A stretch of 64,000 bases of DNA from positions 1 to 64,000 of the forward strand of contig CAWCCT010000001.1 in NCBI GenBank assembly GCA_963794165.1. Reading direction: 5' to 3'. The DNA comes from PALSA-350 sp963794165. GTDB lineage: Bacteria > Acidobacteriota > Terriglobia > Terriglobales > Acidobacteriaceae. Below are positions 51,395 through 59,664 of this stretch, one piece after another (the stretch's first letter is position 1; each line of letters begins with the position of its first letter). The position numbers and the translations under genes are program-made. The notes beneath the pieces are model-generated. The model made no database searches. It had not been told where the DNA came from and saw nothing but the letters and a program-made list of their open reading frames with translations.

Positions 51395-52954
51395 ATGCAG
51401 AAGACGACGAATCGGCGAATCAATATCGGCTGGCTTACTGGTGTGCTACTTTGCACGCTCGTGACCGGCTGCCACATCGGGCCGGCGTATCATCCGCCCG
51501 CCGTTCAGCCCCCTCCTGCCTTCAAAGAAACGCCGCCACCCGGCCCGACGGCAAACCCGCCACAGGGAACCAACGGGAACGGAACCCAGGAGAACGGGAC
51601 CTGGACGGTGGCTCAACCCGCCGACGCGAAGATTCGCGGCGACTGGTGGAACATTTTCAACGATCCCGAGCTGAACGACCTGGAGAGCCAGGTCAACATC
51701 AACAACCAGAACATCAAGCAGTACTTCGAGAATTTTATGGAGTCCCGCGCACTGGTGCGCGAGGCCCGGGCGCAGTACTTCCCGACGGTCAGTTTTGGGC
51801 CGTCTTACAACCGTCAGCGTTCCTCCCAAAATCTTGGCTCGAATGCCACCGTGGCCAACCCGGGAAAGGAATCCCAGATCTACGCTCTGCCATTGGATGT
51901 TTCCTGGACGCCCGATCTCTTTGGCAGAATCCGCCAGGAAGTCCGCAATGCGCAGTACACCGCGCAGGTCAGCGCCGCGGATCTGGAGAATGAGCGGCTG
52001 GTTGAACAGGCCGATTTGGCCGAATACTTTTTTGAAATACGCGGACAGGACGCTCTGATCCAGATCTACACCCAAACCGTGGCAGCCGACCAGAAGGCGT
52101 TGGACTACAACCAGGCCCAATACGACACCGGCATTGGCGACCAACTCTCGGTAGTAGAAGCGCGCGCCACTCTTCAAGCGGCCCAGTCCTCATTGACCAA
52201 CCTGGGCATTTTACGGGCGCAGTATGAACACGCGATCGCGGTCCTGATTGGCAAACCGGCTTCCGATTTCTCCTTGCCCGCGCGTCCGATCTTGACCGCG
52301 CCTCCTCCGGTTCCCGTCGGCATGCCTTCTCTGCTGTTGCAGCGCCGCCCCGACGTGGCCGCAGCCGAACGAACCATGGCCGCCGCCAACGCGGAACTTG
52401 GAGTTGCCTACACTGCTTTCTTCCCTACCTTGACGCTCTCTGCGAGTGGAGGTTTTGATAGCTATCTCTTCAAGCATCTGCTTGACTGGCCCAGCCGCTT
52501 CTGGTCGGTTGGCCCAACTTTCTCCCAGCCCATTTACAACGCGGCCTTGAGTGCGGAGTTGCATCAATACGTCGCGATTTATAACGCTGACGTAGCTAGC
52601 TACCGGCAGACGGTCCTCACTGCCTTTCAGCAGGTCGAAGATTACCTGGCCCAGACCCGTATCCTGTCGCAGCAGATCCAGCAGCAGCGCGGCGCGGTCG
52701 AGTCTTCGCAAACCGCTCTCAATCTGGAGATGGGAAGATACCAGACCGGTATCGATCCCTACATCGATGTGGTAACGCTGCAGAACACGGTCTTAAGCGA
52801 CCAGCAGCAGTTGGCCAGTCTGCAGATTGAGCAGATGACCGGCGCGGTTCAACTAGTGCAAGCTCTGGGCGGAGGGTGGGATGCTTCCCAGCTACCCACG
52901 CCGTCGCAAGTGACGGCTGCCCCAAGCAAGGCGGATACGAAGATTCAGCAGTAA
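51395..52954 (+). CDS. RND efflux outer-membrane lipoprotein, NodT/OprM type
   Basis: A 519-residue outer-membrane factor. Signal with lipobox LVTGC (Cys26), then GPAYHPPAVQPP, a typical OprM start. Two OEP repeats: DWWNIFNDPELNDLESQV, and VGMPSLLLQRRPDVAAAERTM with ANAELGVAYTAFFPTL. A Pro/Gly/Asn-rich insertion (residues 40-65) follows the start. It forms the exit duct of the pump. It lies 10 bp after permease 2, and its end overlaps the convergent gene by 10 bp. Confidence 0.92.
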   Translation: MQKTTNRRINIGWLTGVLLCTLVTGCHIGPAYHPPAVQPPPAFKETPPPGPTANPPQGTNGNGTQENGTWTVAQPADAKIRGDWWNIFNDPELNDLESQVNINNQNIKQYFENFMESRALVREARAQYFPTVSFGPSYNRQRSSQNLGSNATVANPGKESQIYALPLDVSWTPDLFGRIRQEVRNAQYTAQVSAADLENERLVEQADLAEYFFEIRGQDALIQIYTQTVAADQKALDYNQAQYDTGIGDQLSVVEARATLQAAQSSLTNLGILRAQYEHAIAVLIGKPASDFSLPARPILTAPPPVPVGMPSLLLQRRPDVAAAERTMAAANAELGVAYTAFFPTLTLSASGGFDSYLFKHLLDWPSRFWSVGPTFSQPIYNAALSAELHQYVAIYNADVASYRQTVLTAFQQVEDYLAQTRILSQQIQQQRGAVESSQTALNLEMGRYQTGIDPYIDVVTLQNTVLSDQQQLASLQIEQMTGAVQLVQALGGGWDASQLPTPSQVTAAPSKADTKIQQ

Positions 52955-53256
52955 AGCGCCTGGAGTGCTTCGACTTGATCCGTGGGTGCCCGCAGCCGGA
53001 GGGTGACGCTGCTGTGCGGCGGGGAAAGGCTGAGCTCATAGGTAAAGGTCCCGCAGCAGGTGCGCTCGAAGAGAACGAAGTCGAGCAAGGTGTGGGCGGT
53101 TTCTTCAGAGAACGTCCACTCCATTTCGACGCCATCGGGATGGCGAGTCAATGCTGTTCGGGTTTCTAACAAAGCATGTATCTCGGCCCGACGCTGCCGG
53201 AGGGCGCCCTCGGGCAGCGTACAAACGAAAGCCAACGGATCAGGTTGTTTTTCCAT
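52945..53256 (-). CDS. Small hypothetical protein with CC motif
   Basis: A 103-residue protein (MEKQPDPLAFVCTLPEGALR). ATG 53256 is chosen because the longer frame would run through an R1 palindrome. It has a helical first half and a second half ERTCCGTFTYELSLSPP with paired cysteines (about 71-72), as in small proteins of unknown role seen beside metal-related genes. Function not established. Confidence 0.65.
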   Translation of the reverse strand: MEKQPDPLAFVCTLPEGALRQRRAEIHALLETRTALTRHPDGVEMEWTFSEETAHTLLDFVLFERTCCGTFTYELSLSPPHSSVTLRLRAPTDQVEALQALYC

Positions 53257-53316
53257 AGGGTTTTCCCACCCACCGAACCATGAGATTGTTTTTGCAGCCT
53301 TTCCATACCACTGAAC

Positions 53317-53465
53317 CCCGGGTGCCCCACATCTCGCTCGTTTTTCGCGAGATGTGGGATTCCACTGCTCTCCGCCCGCTCTTTCTTGACGTTTGAAAAA
53401 ACACCAGGTCAAGCATCGTGGTATCCCACATCTCGCGAAAAACGAGCGAGATGTGGGGCACCCGG
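53317..53465. repeat. R1 REP-like inverted pair next to RAYT
   Basis: Copies at 53317-53365 (minus orientation) and 53418-53465 (plus orientation), 52 bp apart. They lie just downstream of the RAYT-type transposase remnant, the expected arrangement of a REPIN and its transposase. Confidence 0.9.
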
Positions 53466-53486
53466 GGTCCTCTTTAGGGACAAAGT

Positions 53487-53947
53487 TTAGGGTGCGATCT
53501 TCACTCTACCTTGTTCCCCGGTTTGGTAGTAACGACAGCTCGACCAGAGCCAATCTTCAGGTTTTTCCACGAGTCCGCGTTTCACGGGATTCCAGTGCAT
53601 GTATTCCAGCTTCTCAATACGCTTTGCGAAGGTGAATACATTGAAGTCGTAGTAGCGCGCCTGCCAGAACGGTCGCTCCTTGGCTCGCTTCGACACTGAA
53701 ATCTTCAATGCCTGCAAGCTCACGGCCAGCAAATCTTTGCCAGGTTCACTCACCAGCAGATGGACGTGTTCCGGCATTACGACGTAACCGATAACGTCAA
53801 ATTGATACCTCCAATGCACTTCTGCAGCACATCCTCAAAAAGATTCCGCAACACGGGACTATCCATATAAGGAAGCCGGTGATAACAACTAAACGTGACA
53901 AAATGCACGTCCCCTTCCACCTGGCGCCGCTCTAGTCCCAAAACCAT
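53487..53947 (-). pseudogene. REP-associated tyrosine transposase (RAYT), frameshifted
   Basis: Y1-transposase family gene. The first frame (ATG 53947, VLGLERRQVEGDVHFVTFSC, HRLPYMDSP) leads to FEDVLQK. The second frame carries on FDVIGYVVMPEHVHLL, the HxH metal motif, then the LEYMHWNPVKRGLVEKPEDW region, with the nucleophile Tyr candidate, and WSSCRYY. A single missing base near 53820 breaks the frame. Complete, the protein would be about 153 residues, near the normal size. RAYTs are thought to move REP hairpins as single strands. This copy is likely inactive unless the frameshift is an error. Confidence 0.8.
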
Positions 53948-54032
53948 GGCGGCATCTTACAATTGACCCTGACAGGAGAAACCCATTCCTACTATCTCCC
54001 TTGCATCGGTCCTTGAAACCAGCACGCTAAAG

Positions 54033-55940
54033 TTGAATGACGTGGCAACCCACGCGCCCGGTCCCCGCGGCCTGCTGCCCATCACGCCGGAAATGCTGCT
54101 CAACGCACCCTCAGGCAATCTCTTTGGCTTGACCCAGAACGCCGGCATGGGCTGGGAACCGCAAAAGCTCCTCGGCTCGGAAGTGCTGATCCTCAGCACC
54201 CACGGCGGCCTTCGTGGCGCAGATGGAACCCCCATCGCCCTCGGCTTTCATACCGGCCACTGGGAACTTGGCGCGCTGGTCGCCGAAGCAGCCATCACTC
54301 TCAAATCGCTCGATGCCATCCCCTTCGCCGGCGCCTGCACCGACCCCTGCGACGGACGCACCCAAGGCACCACCGGCATGCTCGATTCCCTGCCCTTTCG
54401 CAACGATGCCGCCATCGTGCTGCGCCGCCTGATGCGGTCGCTGCCGACCAGGATGGGCGTGATCGGCATTGCCACCTGCGACAAAGGGCTGCCGGCCATG
54501 ATGATGGCGCTGGCGTCTGCCGGCGAACTGCCAACCATCCTTATCCCCGGTGGAGTCACCCTTCTCCCCGAGTCAGGCGAAGATGCAGGCAAAGTACAGA
54601 CCATCGGCGCACGCTATGCGCAAAAACAAATCACCCTCGAGACCGCGGCAGAGATGGGCTGCCGCGCTTGCGCCACCCCCGGCGGCGGATGCCAGTTTCT
54701 AGGCACAGCCGCCACCGCACAAGTCGTCGGGGAAGCTCTGGGGCTCTCCCTTCCCCACACCGCGCTCGCCCCTTCCGGCGCGCCCATTTGGCTCGATGCG
54801 GCACGCCGTTCCGCCAGCGCCATCCTGCGCTTGCATCAACTAGGTCTTGGCACCCGTGATGTGCTTACCCAGGCATCCGTCGAGAATGCCATGGTGGCCC
54901 ACGCTGCCTTTGGTGGATCCACCAACCTGCTGCTGCATCTCCCTGCAATTGCCTACTCAGCAGGCCTCAAGCGCCCCGTGGCCTCTGATTGGGCCCATGT
55001 CAACAGAACCATCCCGCGCCTGGTGGACGCGCTGCCCAATGGTCCCCGCAACTTTGCCACCGTGCAGGTCTTCCTGGCGGGAGGACTTCCCGAGGTGATG
55101 CTCCACCTAAGACGGGCGGGCCTGCTGAACACCCGGGTAAAGACCGTTTCCGGAGAGACGCTGGATAGCTGCCTGGACTGGTGGGAGAGCAGCCCACGCC
55201 GCCACGAGCTACGCAAAAATCTGGCCGCGCGCGACGGCATCAATCCCGACGACGTCATCATGGATCCGGATCGCGCACGGTCCAGCGGGCTCACCCCCAC
55301 CGTATGTTTCCCCGTGGGGAACCTGGCCCCCGAGGGTTCCGTGATCAAGAGCACGGCCATCGACCCATCGCTGATCGACCGCGATGGTATTTTTCATCAC
55401 CAGGGGCCGGCCCGCGTCTTCATCTCCGAGGAGTCGGCCATCCACGCCATCAAAAATGGCGAGATCCGCGAGAACGACGTCATGGTGCTGGTCTGTGGCG
55501 GCCCGGCAGGCGCCGGCATGGAAGAGATTTACCAGATCACGTCCGCGCTCAAGTGGCTGCCCTCAGGCAAGCACGTGGCGCTGCTCACCGACGCCCGCTT
55601 TAGCGGCGTCTCGACCGGCGCCTGCATCGGACACGTCTCGCCCGAAGCGCTAGCTGGGGGCGCAATCGGCAAGCTGCAGGATGGCGATCAGATCGAGATC
55701 ACGATCGACCAGCAAAAGTTGACTGGGTCCGTCAACCTGGTGGGCGACGCGCGGGAGACCTTCGGCGCGGAGGAAGGGACACGCAGATTAAGCGCGCGGC
55801 CACTCCGGGCTGATCTGAGGCCGCACCCGGCGCTTCCCGACGATACCCGGCTGTGGGCCGCGTTGGTGCACGCCAGCGGAGGTGTGTGGGGAGGATGCGT
55901 GTATGACGTCGACGCCATCGTTTCCCGGCTCAATGTCTGA
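54033..55940 (+). CDS. yjhG: YjhG/YagF family D-xylonate dehydratase
   Basis: A 635-residue iron-sulphur dehydratase of the IlvD/Edd superfamily, converting D-xylonate to 2-keto-3-deoxy-D-xylonate. Cluster-ligand and active-site regions: DPCDGRTQGTTGM, ATCDKGLPAMMM, RACATPGGGCQFLGTA, HAAFGGSTNLLLHLPAIA, FPVGNLAPEGSVIKSTAID and DARFSGVSTGACIGHVSPEA. The close fit to YjhG rather than IlvD rests on these and on length (about 655). TTG 54033 is the first standard start, but it has no ribosome site. An in-frame ATT at 53985 with AGGAG before it would give 651 residues. No regulator adjoins. Confidence 0.9.
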   Translation: MNDVATHAPGPRGLLPITPEMLLNAPSGNLFGLTQNAGMGWEPQKLLGSEVLILSTHGGLRGADGTPIALGFHTGHWELGALVAEAAITLKSLDAIPFAGACTDPCDGRTQGTTGMLDSLPFRNDAAIVLRRLMRSLPTRMGVIGIATCDKGLPAMMMALASAGELPTILIPGGVTLLPESGEDAGKVQTIGARYAQKQITLETAAEMGCRACATPGGGCQFLGTAATAQVVGEALGLSLPHTALAPSGAPIWLDAARRSASAILRLHQLGLGTRDVLTQASVENAMVAHAAFGGSTNLLLHLPAIAYSAGLKRPVASDWAHVNRTIPRLVDALPNGPRNFATVQVFLAGGLPEVMLHLRRAGLLNTRVKTVSGETLDSCLDWWESSPRRHELRKNLAARDGINPDDVIMDPDRARSSGLTPTVCFPVGNLAPEGSVIKSTAIDPSLIDRDGIFHHQGPARVFISEESAIHAIKNGEIRENDVMVLVCGGPAGAGMEEIYQITSALKWLPSGKHVALLTDARFSGVSTGACIGHVSPEALAGGAIGKLQDGDQIEITIDQQKLTGSVNLVGDARETFGAEEGTRRLSARPLRADLRPHPALPDDTRLWAALVHASGGVWGGCVYDVDAIVSRLNV

Positions 55941-56000
55941 ATTGAATACAGTGAAGAAACGGATCGGATTTCGCGCCGATACCACTGGCTGGAGCAACAA

Positions 56001-56324
56001 ATGAACCAGACAGCCACCAGGATCCCCGCCGGCGAATATACCGCGATCATTAAGCCGAAATCCGCTCGAGGCAGCTCGCGGGCGCAGCCTGGGGTCATCC
56101 TCGTTCTTCAGCCGTCCCGGGTCGAACAAACGGACCAGGTTTTTGCCTTTTCATCCTGGAGATTTCTGCGCGAGAGTTTTCGCGTCTTTGGACTCGCTTC
56201 TGCCAAAGAGCTGGACACCGCGGATGTCCGGCTCTCGACCGGCAAACAGCCTTACATGTTTTCCAAACGCCGGTGGGAAGCTCCTCTGATTGACACCATC
56301 TACGGCAACTGCGACGAGCCTTAG
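56001..56324 (+). CDS. Hypothetical protein
   Basis: A 107-residue protein (MNQTATRIPAGEYTAIIKPK) of mixed alpha/beta appearance, basic, without signal or membrane segment. It follows the dehydratase by 60 bp on the same strand, and its stop overlaps the convergent mutarotase by 4 bp. Its frame is open and its composition protein-like, but no family was recognised. Confidence 0.5.
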   Translation: MNQTATRIPAGEYTAIIKPKSARGSSRAQPGVILVLQPSRVEQTDQVFAFSSWRFLRESFRVFGLASAKELDTADVRLSTGKQPYMFSKRRWEAPLIDTIYGNCDEP

Positions 56325-57217
56325 GGAACCTGGATCACGGTCTTCATCGTGTGCTCTTCGCCGGGCGCAAGATCTATCGCAAAGGCGCGGATATTGCTGG
56401 CTTCGACGCAAGCCATTGTCTTCCATTCGTCGTCGCCCAAATCTGCCAGTGTTTGTGCGCCGGTACTCCAGGGATTCCAAACCACGGTGGTGCGTGAATC
56501 TGCTTTCTCCAGCCGGATGCGCCGGCGCATGAGCGGGTCAGCTATTTCTACAGCATGCGTCGTCTCCAGGTAGGCGCGATCGGTCTGTGCAGTGAAAACG
56601 ATATCGCCCTCTTGCCGCTTCTCACGGTTGGCATCTGTGTTATCAAGGTAAGCCACGCCGTCGAGTCCGCTGATGCGAACCGCCTCCGCCCCACCTACGC
56701 GGTAATACGTGTGCAGAGCCTCTTCAAAACGCAGCGGCGCTGCGCCGGTGTTGCTGACCACCAGCTCCTGCTTTAGCTCGGAGGCAATGGTCAGGCGGTG
56801 CAGCAGGCGGAAATCGTGCGGCCACCAGGCACGTGTTCCCTCGTCGCTCTGGGTCGACAGACTTACCAGGACCGCATCGCCCAGCATTTTCACGGAGTCG
56901 AGTTGCCAGGCTTTCGTGCGTACAAATCCGTGCGAAGGTGCTTTGGGGTCGTCCGCCTTATTGCGAAACCAGGGAAAGCAAACAGGGATGCCCCCGCGGA
57001 TCGCGCGTCCCGCCTCAAACTGCGAGTGTTGACTTAAGAAGATCACTTCCTCGGCTCCGGCCGGGCGCCACGAGGTAAGCTGTGCCCCGTGCAGGTAGAT
57101 CTCCGCCGTTGCCTTTGGCGTGCTGATACTCAGCCGGGGCAAGCCCCCATTGCCTGCCGTGATCTGCGCTACGCCCTCGATGGCAAAGCGCCGGTTTAGT
57201 TCATCGATAGAGTCCAT
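56321..57217 (-). CDS. D-hexose-6-phosphate mutarotase / aldose 1-epimerase family
   Basis: A 298-residue galactose-mutarotase-like beta-sandwich enzyme. It interconverts alpha and beta anomers of hexose 6-phosphates (YeaD type). Seen: YLHGAQLTSWRP, GGIPVCFPWF with the conserved Arg before it, HGFVRTKAWQL (catalytic His), and VVWNPWS with a late Glu. No signal peptide. Monocistronic or paired with the molybdoenzyme fragment upstream. Confidence 0.9.
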   Translation of the reverse strand: MDSIDELNRRFAIEGVAQITAGNGGLPRLSISTPKATAEIYLHGAQLTSWRPAGAEEVIFLSQHSQFEAGRAIRGGIPVCFPWFRNKADDPKAPSHGFVRTKAWQLDSVKMLGDAVLVSLSTQSDEGTRAWWPHDFRLLHRLTIASELKQELVVSNTGAAPLRFEEALHTYYRVGGAEAVRISGLDGVAYLDNTDANREKRQEGDIVFTAQTDRAYLETTHAVEIADPLMRRRIRLEKADSRTTVVWNPWSTGAQTLADLGDDEWKTMACVEASNIRAFAIDLAPGEEHTMKTVIQVP

Positions 57218-57276
57218 AGATATCTCTCAGTTATGGTTGCAAATGAGGAAGGCGAACTGGAGATGCGCTCCTGGGC

Positions 57277-57828
57277 CTAAACGACAGCCCCCAGCGGCGT
57301 ATTGCCGTTACGCGCCAAAAACGCGTTGAAGCTTTCGCCACTCTCCGGCTGTCCCTTACGCATGACCCTGCCATTCTTGAACTCCAGCTCGTCTGGTTGC
57401 GCGCCGTGCAGCGGGGAACCCGTGTCCGCGGCAACAGTCGTCAACAATTTGAGCTGCGCCCGCCTGGCCGCAGCTTGCACCGCAGGCGTAAGGCTGGCCG
57501 CCTTCGGAGACCCGATAGGACCCGGAATCTCGGGCAGCGTGGGATCACCCAATCTGGCATCGATCAATTCCATGCGCAGGTTCAGCGTCGCCGCCGTCAC
57601 CTGCGCCATGATGGTATACGCGCCCAGGCCCAGGTCCGGCGAGCCGGAAGCCACGGTCACCCGGCCACCCGGCTCAAACTGCACCAACATCGATGCAGCC
57701 GAACGATCGGCGGCGGCCGCCTGGGCCAGTGAAGGTGCGAGCGCAGTCGTGAACACGACCGTAGCCGTACCTTTCACGAAATCTCGCCGTGACATCGGCC
57801 AGTCGCAAGCCGGCTTTTTGCGGTTCAT
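57277..57828 (-). pseudogene. Tat-signal remnant of a xanthine dehydrogenase-family molybdenum subunit
   Basis: A 183-residue remnant. The N-terminus MSRRDFVKGTATVVFTTAL is a twin-arginine signal with AAG GAG-type ribosome site upstream. The mature part (VTVASGSPDLGLGAYTIMAQV, then SPKAASLTPAVQAAARRAQL) matches an internal region of the large molybdopterin-binding subunit, normally about 700 residues. The first 400 residues and the last part are missing, so signal and interior were joined by a deletion. It cannot bind the cofactor as a whole enzyme. It may still be translated. Confidence 0.65.
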
Positions 57829-57893
57829 AACCTCACTCCTTGAACGGGTGCCTCATGTTAGCAAACGAAGCCGGTGGGAAGTCCGGCGACGGT

Positions 57894-58679
57894 TCAGATC
57901 TCGACCTCGCCTTCGAGGTAGAAGACGCAGCAACCCTCCAACTCAACCCGGTCTCCCTTCAGGCGGCAGATAACCTCTCCACCGCGCGGAGAGGACTGGA
58001 AGGCGCGAAACGTAGTCTTGCTGAGTCGACTGGCCCAATAAGGCGTCAGCGTGCAATGAGCGGCGCCGGTTACGGGATCCTCGGGGATTCCTTTGGCGGG
58101 AGCGAAATAACGGCTGAGGAAGTCGAATGGAGCGTCGCCGGACGCAGTCACGATCACACCTGGCCGGTCTAAGCGGGCAATCGCCGCCATGTCGGGAGCG
58201 AGTGCCCGCAAGGCCTGCGGACCCTCCAGCAGAGCCAGGTAGTTGAAGGCGTTCGCGAAGACTTCGGTGGGCTCGATGCCCAGCGCTTGCAGCAGACTGG
58301 GCGGCGGCGTGATCCGCTCCGAGGGCCGTGCCGGAAAATCCATCCTGTAGCTCGCTCCTACCCGTTTGACCGTAAGTGGTCCGCTGGCGGAGTGAAAGAC
58401 GACCTGGGTGCGCCCAGGCTCTACCCGCTCCATGACCACCGCAGCGCTGGCCAAAGTTGCGTGGCCGCAAAGCGGTACCTCGGTAGCGGGCGTAAACCAG
58501 CGCAGCCGATAGTCTTCGCCATCGGGCACCAGAAACGCGGTTTCAGAAAGATTGTTCTCAGCGGCAATGGCCTGCAACGTTGCGTCGGCCAGAAAGGCGT
58601 CCATAGGCATCACCGCGGCCGGATTTCCTGCGAATGGACGGATGGTAAACGCGTCAACCTGAAATATGGGGGTGCGCAT
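57894..58679 (-). CDS. PhzF family isomerase/epimerase-like protein
   Basis: A 261-residue protein of the PhzF/DapF fold. Seen: FQVDAFTIRPFAGNPAAVM, the Glu-containing NNLSETAFLV (catalytic Glu), RWFTPATEVPLCGHATLASA and EDPVTGAAHCTL. ATG 58679 is used; the longer frame is antisense to the cytochrome b gene. PhzF acts in phenazine synthesis, but most family members outside phenazine clusters have unknown substrates; no phz genes are nearby. Confidence 0.9.
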   Translation of the reverse strand: MRTPIFQVDAFTIRPFAGNPAAVMPMDAFLADATLQAIAAENNLSETAFLVPDGEDYRLRWFTPATEVPLCGHATLASAAVVMERVEPGRTQVVFHSASGPLTVKRVGASYRMDFPARPSERITPPPSLLQALGIEPTEVFANAFNYLALLEGPQALRALAPDMAAIARLDRPGVIVTASGDAPFDFLSRYFAPAKGIPEDPVTGAAHCTLTPYWASRLSKTTFRAFQSSPRGGEVICRLKGDRVELEGCCVFYLEGEVEI

Positions 58680-58773
58680 GTAACCTCTGCACGTTCGTTT
58701 CATCATAACTTGTACAGGTGCCTCTCCCGGCGCTCGGCCTGTGCCCCGGGAAGATGCTTGGCGAAAGGCCACC

Positions 58774-59664
58774 ATGAACGAAGTTGAGGATGACGGCGGA
58801 GGATTGCCTATCAAGCCACCCCCAGGGGCGGAAGCCGTGGAAGAGGCTACTGCATCGGACCCGGCGGAGAAGCCGGCCGATGCCGCTGCTGCGCCTGCAC
58901 TTGTGGAGACCGCCGCGCCACTGGAAATACCACCCGTTTTACCCCGCATCCGCCTGGACAAAAAGCATCCGCTCGCCATCCGCTGGATGCATTGGATCAA
59001 TTTCCCCGTGCTCTTCACCATGATCTGGAGCGGGCTGCTGATCTATTGGAATGATTCCGACAACGCCTACAAGCACCCGCATGCGGTCTACCAGGTTGGT
59101 GTGGGATCCTTCACGCTGTTCCGTTTTTTCCCCAATTGGTTCTGGAAGGCAATGAACGCTCCCTACCATGTGACGGAAGGGCTGGGATACCACTTCTTCT
59201 TTATGTGGATTTTCGCCATCAACGGAATCCTCTATGTGCTTTTCACCATCTTCTCCGGCGAATGGCGCTTTGTGGTTCCCGACCGGAAGAGCCTGATACA
59301 AGCAATCCAGGTGACGCTGAAAGACCTGCATCTGAGCAAATATCTGCCGCCGCAGACCAAGTACAACGGCGCCCAAAAAATCGCGTACACGTCTGTAATT
59401 CTGATGGGCGCTGGGAGTCTCATCACTGGCCTTGCAATCTATAAACCCACGCAAGCGCACTGGATTACCACCTTGTTGGGCGGCTATGAGATGGCCCGGT
59501 GGGAGCACTTCCTGCTCACTCTCGGGTTCTGCGGGTTCTTCCTCATTCACGTGACCCAGGTGGTACTGGCCGGCTGGAATAACTTCCGCAGCATGGTGAG
59601 CGGGCTGGAAGTTAAACCCATACAAGAACCATCGATCGAAGCAGAGAGAAAGAGTTGGGGATGA
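58774..59664 (+). CDS. Cytochrome b/b6-type membrane protein
   Basis: A 296-residue inner-membrane protein. An N-terminal soluble stretch rich in Ala, Pro and Glu (residues 1-65) is followed by four hydrophobic helices. Heme-ligand-like His occur in IRWMHWINFP, VTEGLGYHFFF and WEHFLLTLGFCGFFLIHVTQ. The protein resembles the cytochrome b561/DUF4405 group. Its stop overlaps the start of the molybdopterin oxidoreductase (ATGA). Together they likely form a membrane-bound oxidoreductase, with this subunit moving electrons to or from quinone. Confidence 0.85.
   Translation: MNEVEDDGGGLPIKPPPGAEAVEEATASDPAEKPADAAAAPALVETAAPLEIPPVLPRIRLDKKHPLAIRWMHWINFPVLFTMIWSGLLIYWNDSDNAYKHPHAVYQVGVGSFTLFRFFPNWFWKAMNAPYHVTEGLGYHFFFMWIFAINGILYVLFTIFSGEWRFVVPDRKSLIQAIQVTLKDLHLSKYLPPQTKYNGAQKIAYTSVILMGAGSLITGLAIYKPTQAHWITTLLGGYEMARWEHFLLTLGFCGFFLIHVTQVVLAGWNNFRSMVSGLEVKPIQEPSIEAERKSWG

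Noticed and set aside
43713..52954. Metal-type (CusA) efflux system
   Set aside because: Two adjacent permeases with MdtB/MdtC-like starts fit the multidrug class better; no methionine-rich metal motifs were found.
54033..55940. Dihydroxy-acid dehydratase (IlvD) or phosphogluconate dehydratase (Edd)
   Set aside because: Length and motifs such as DPCDGRTQGTTGM and PSGNLFGLTQNAGMGW fit the YjhG/YagF subgroup better.
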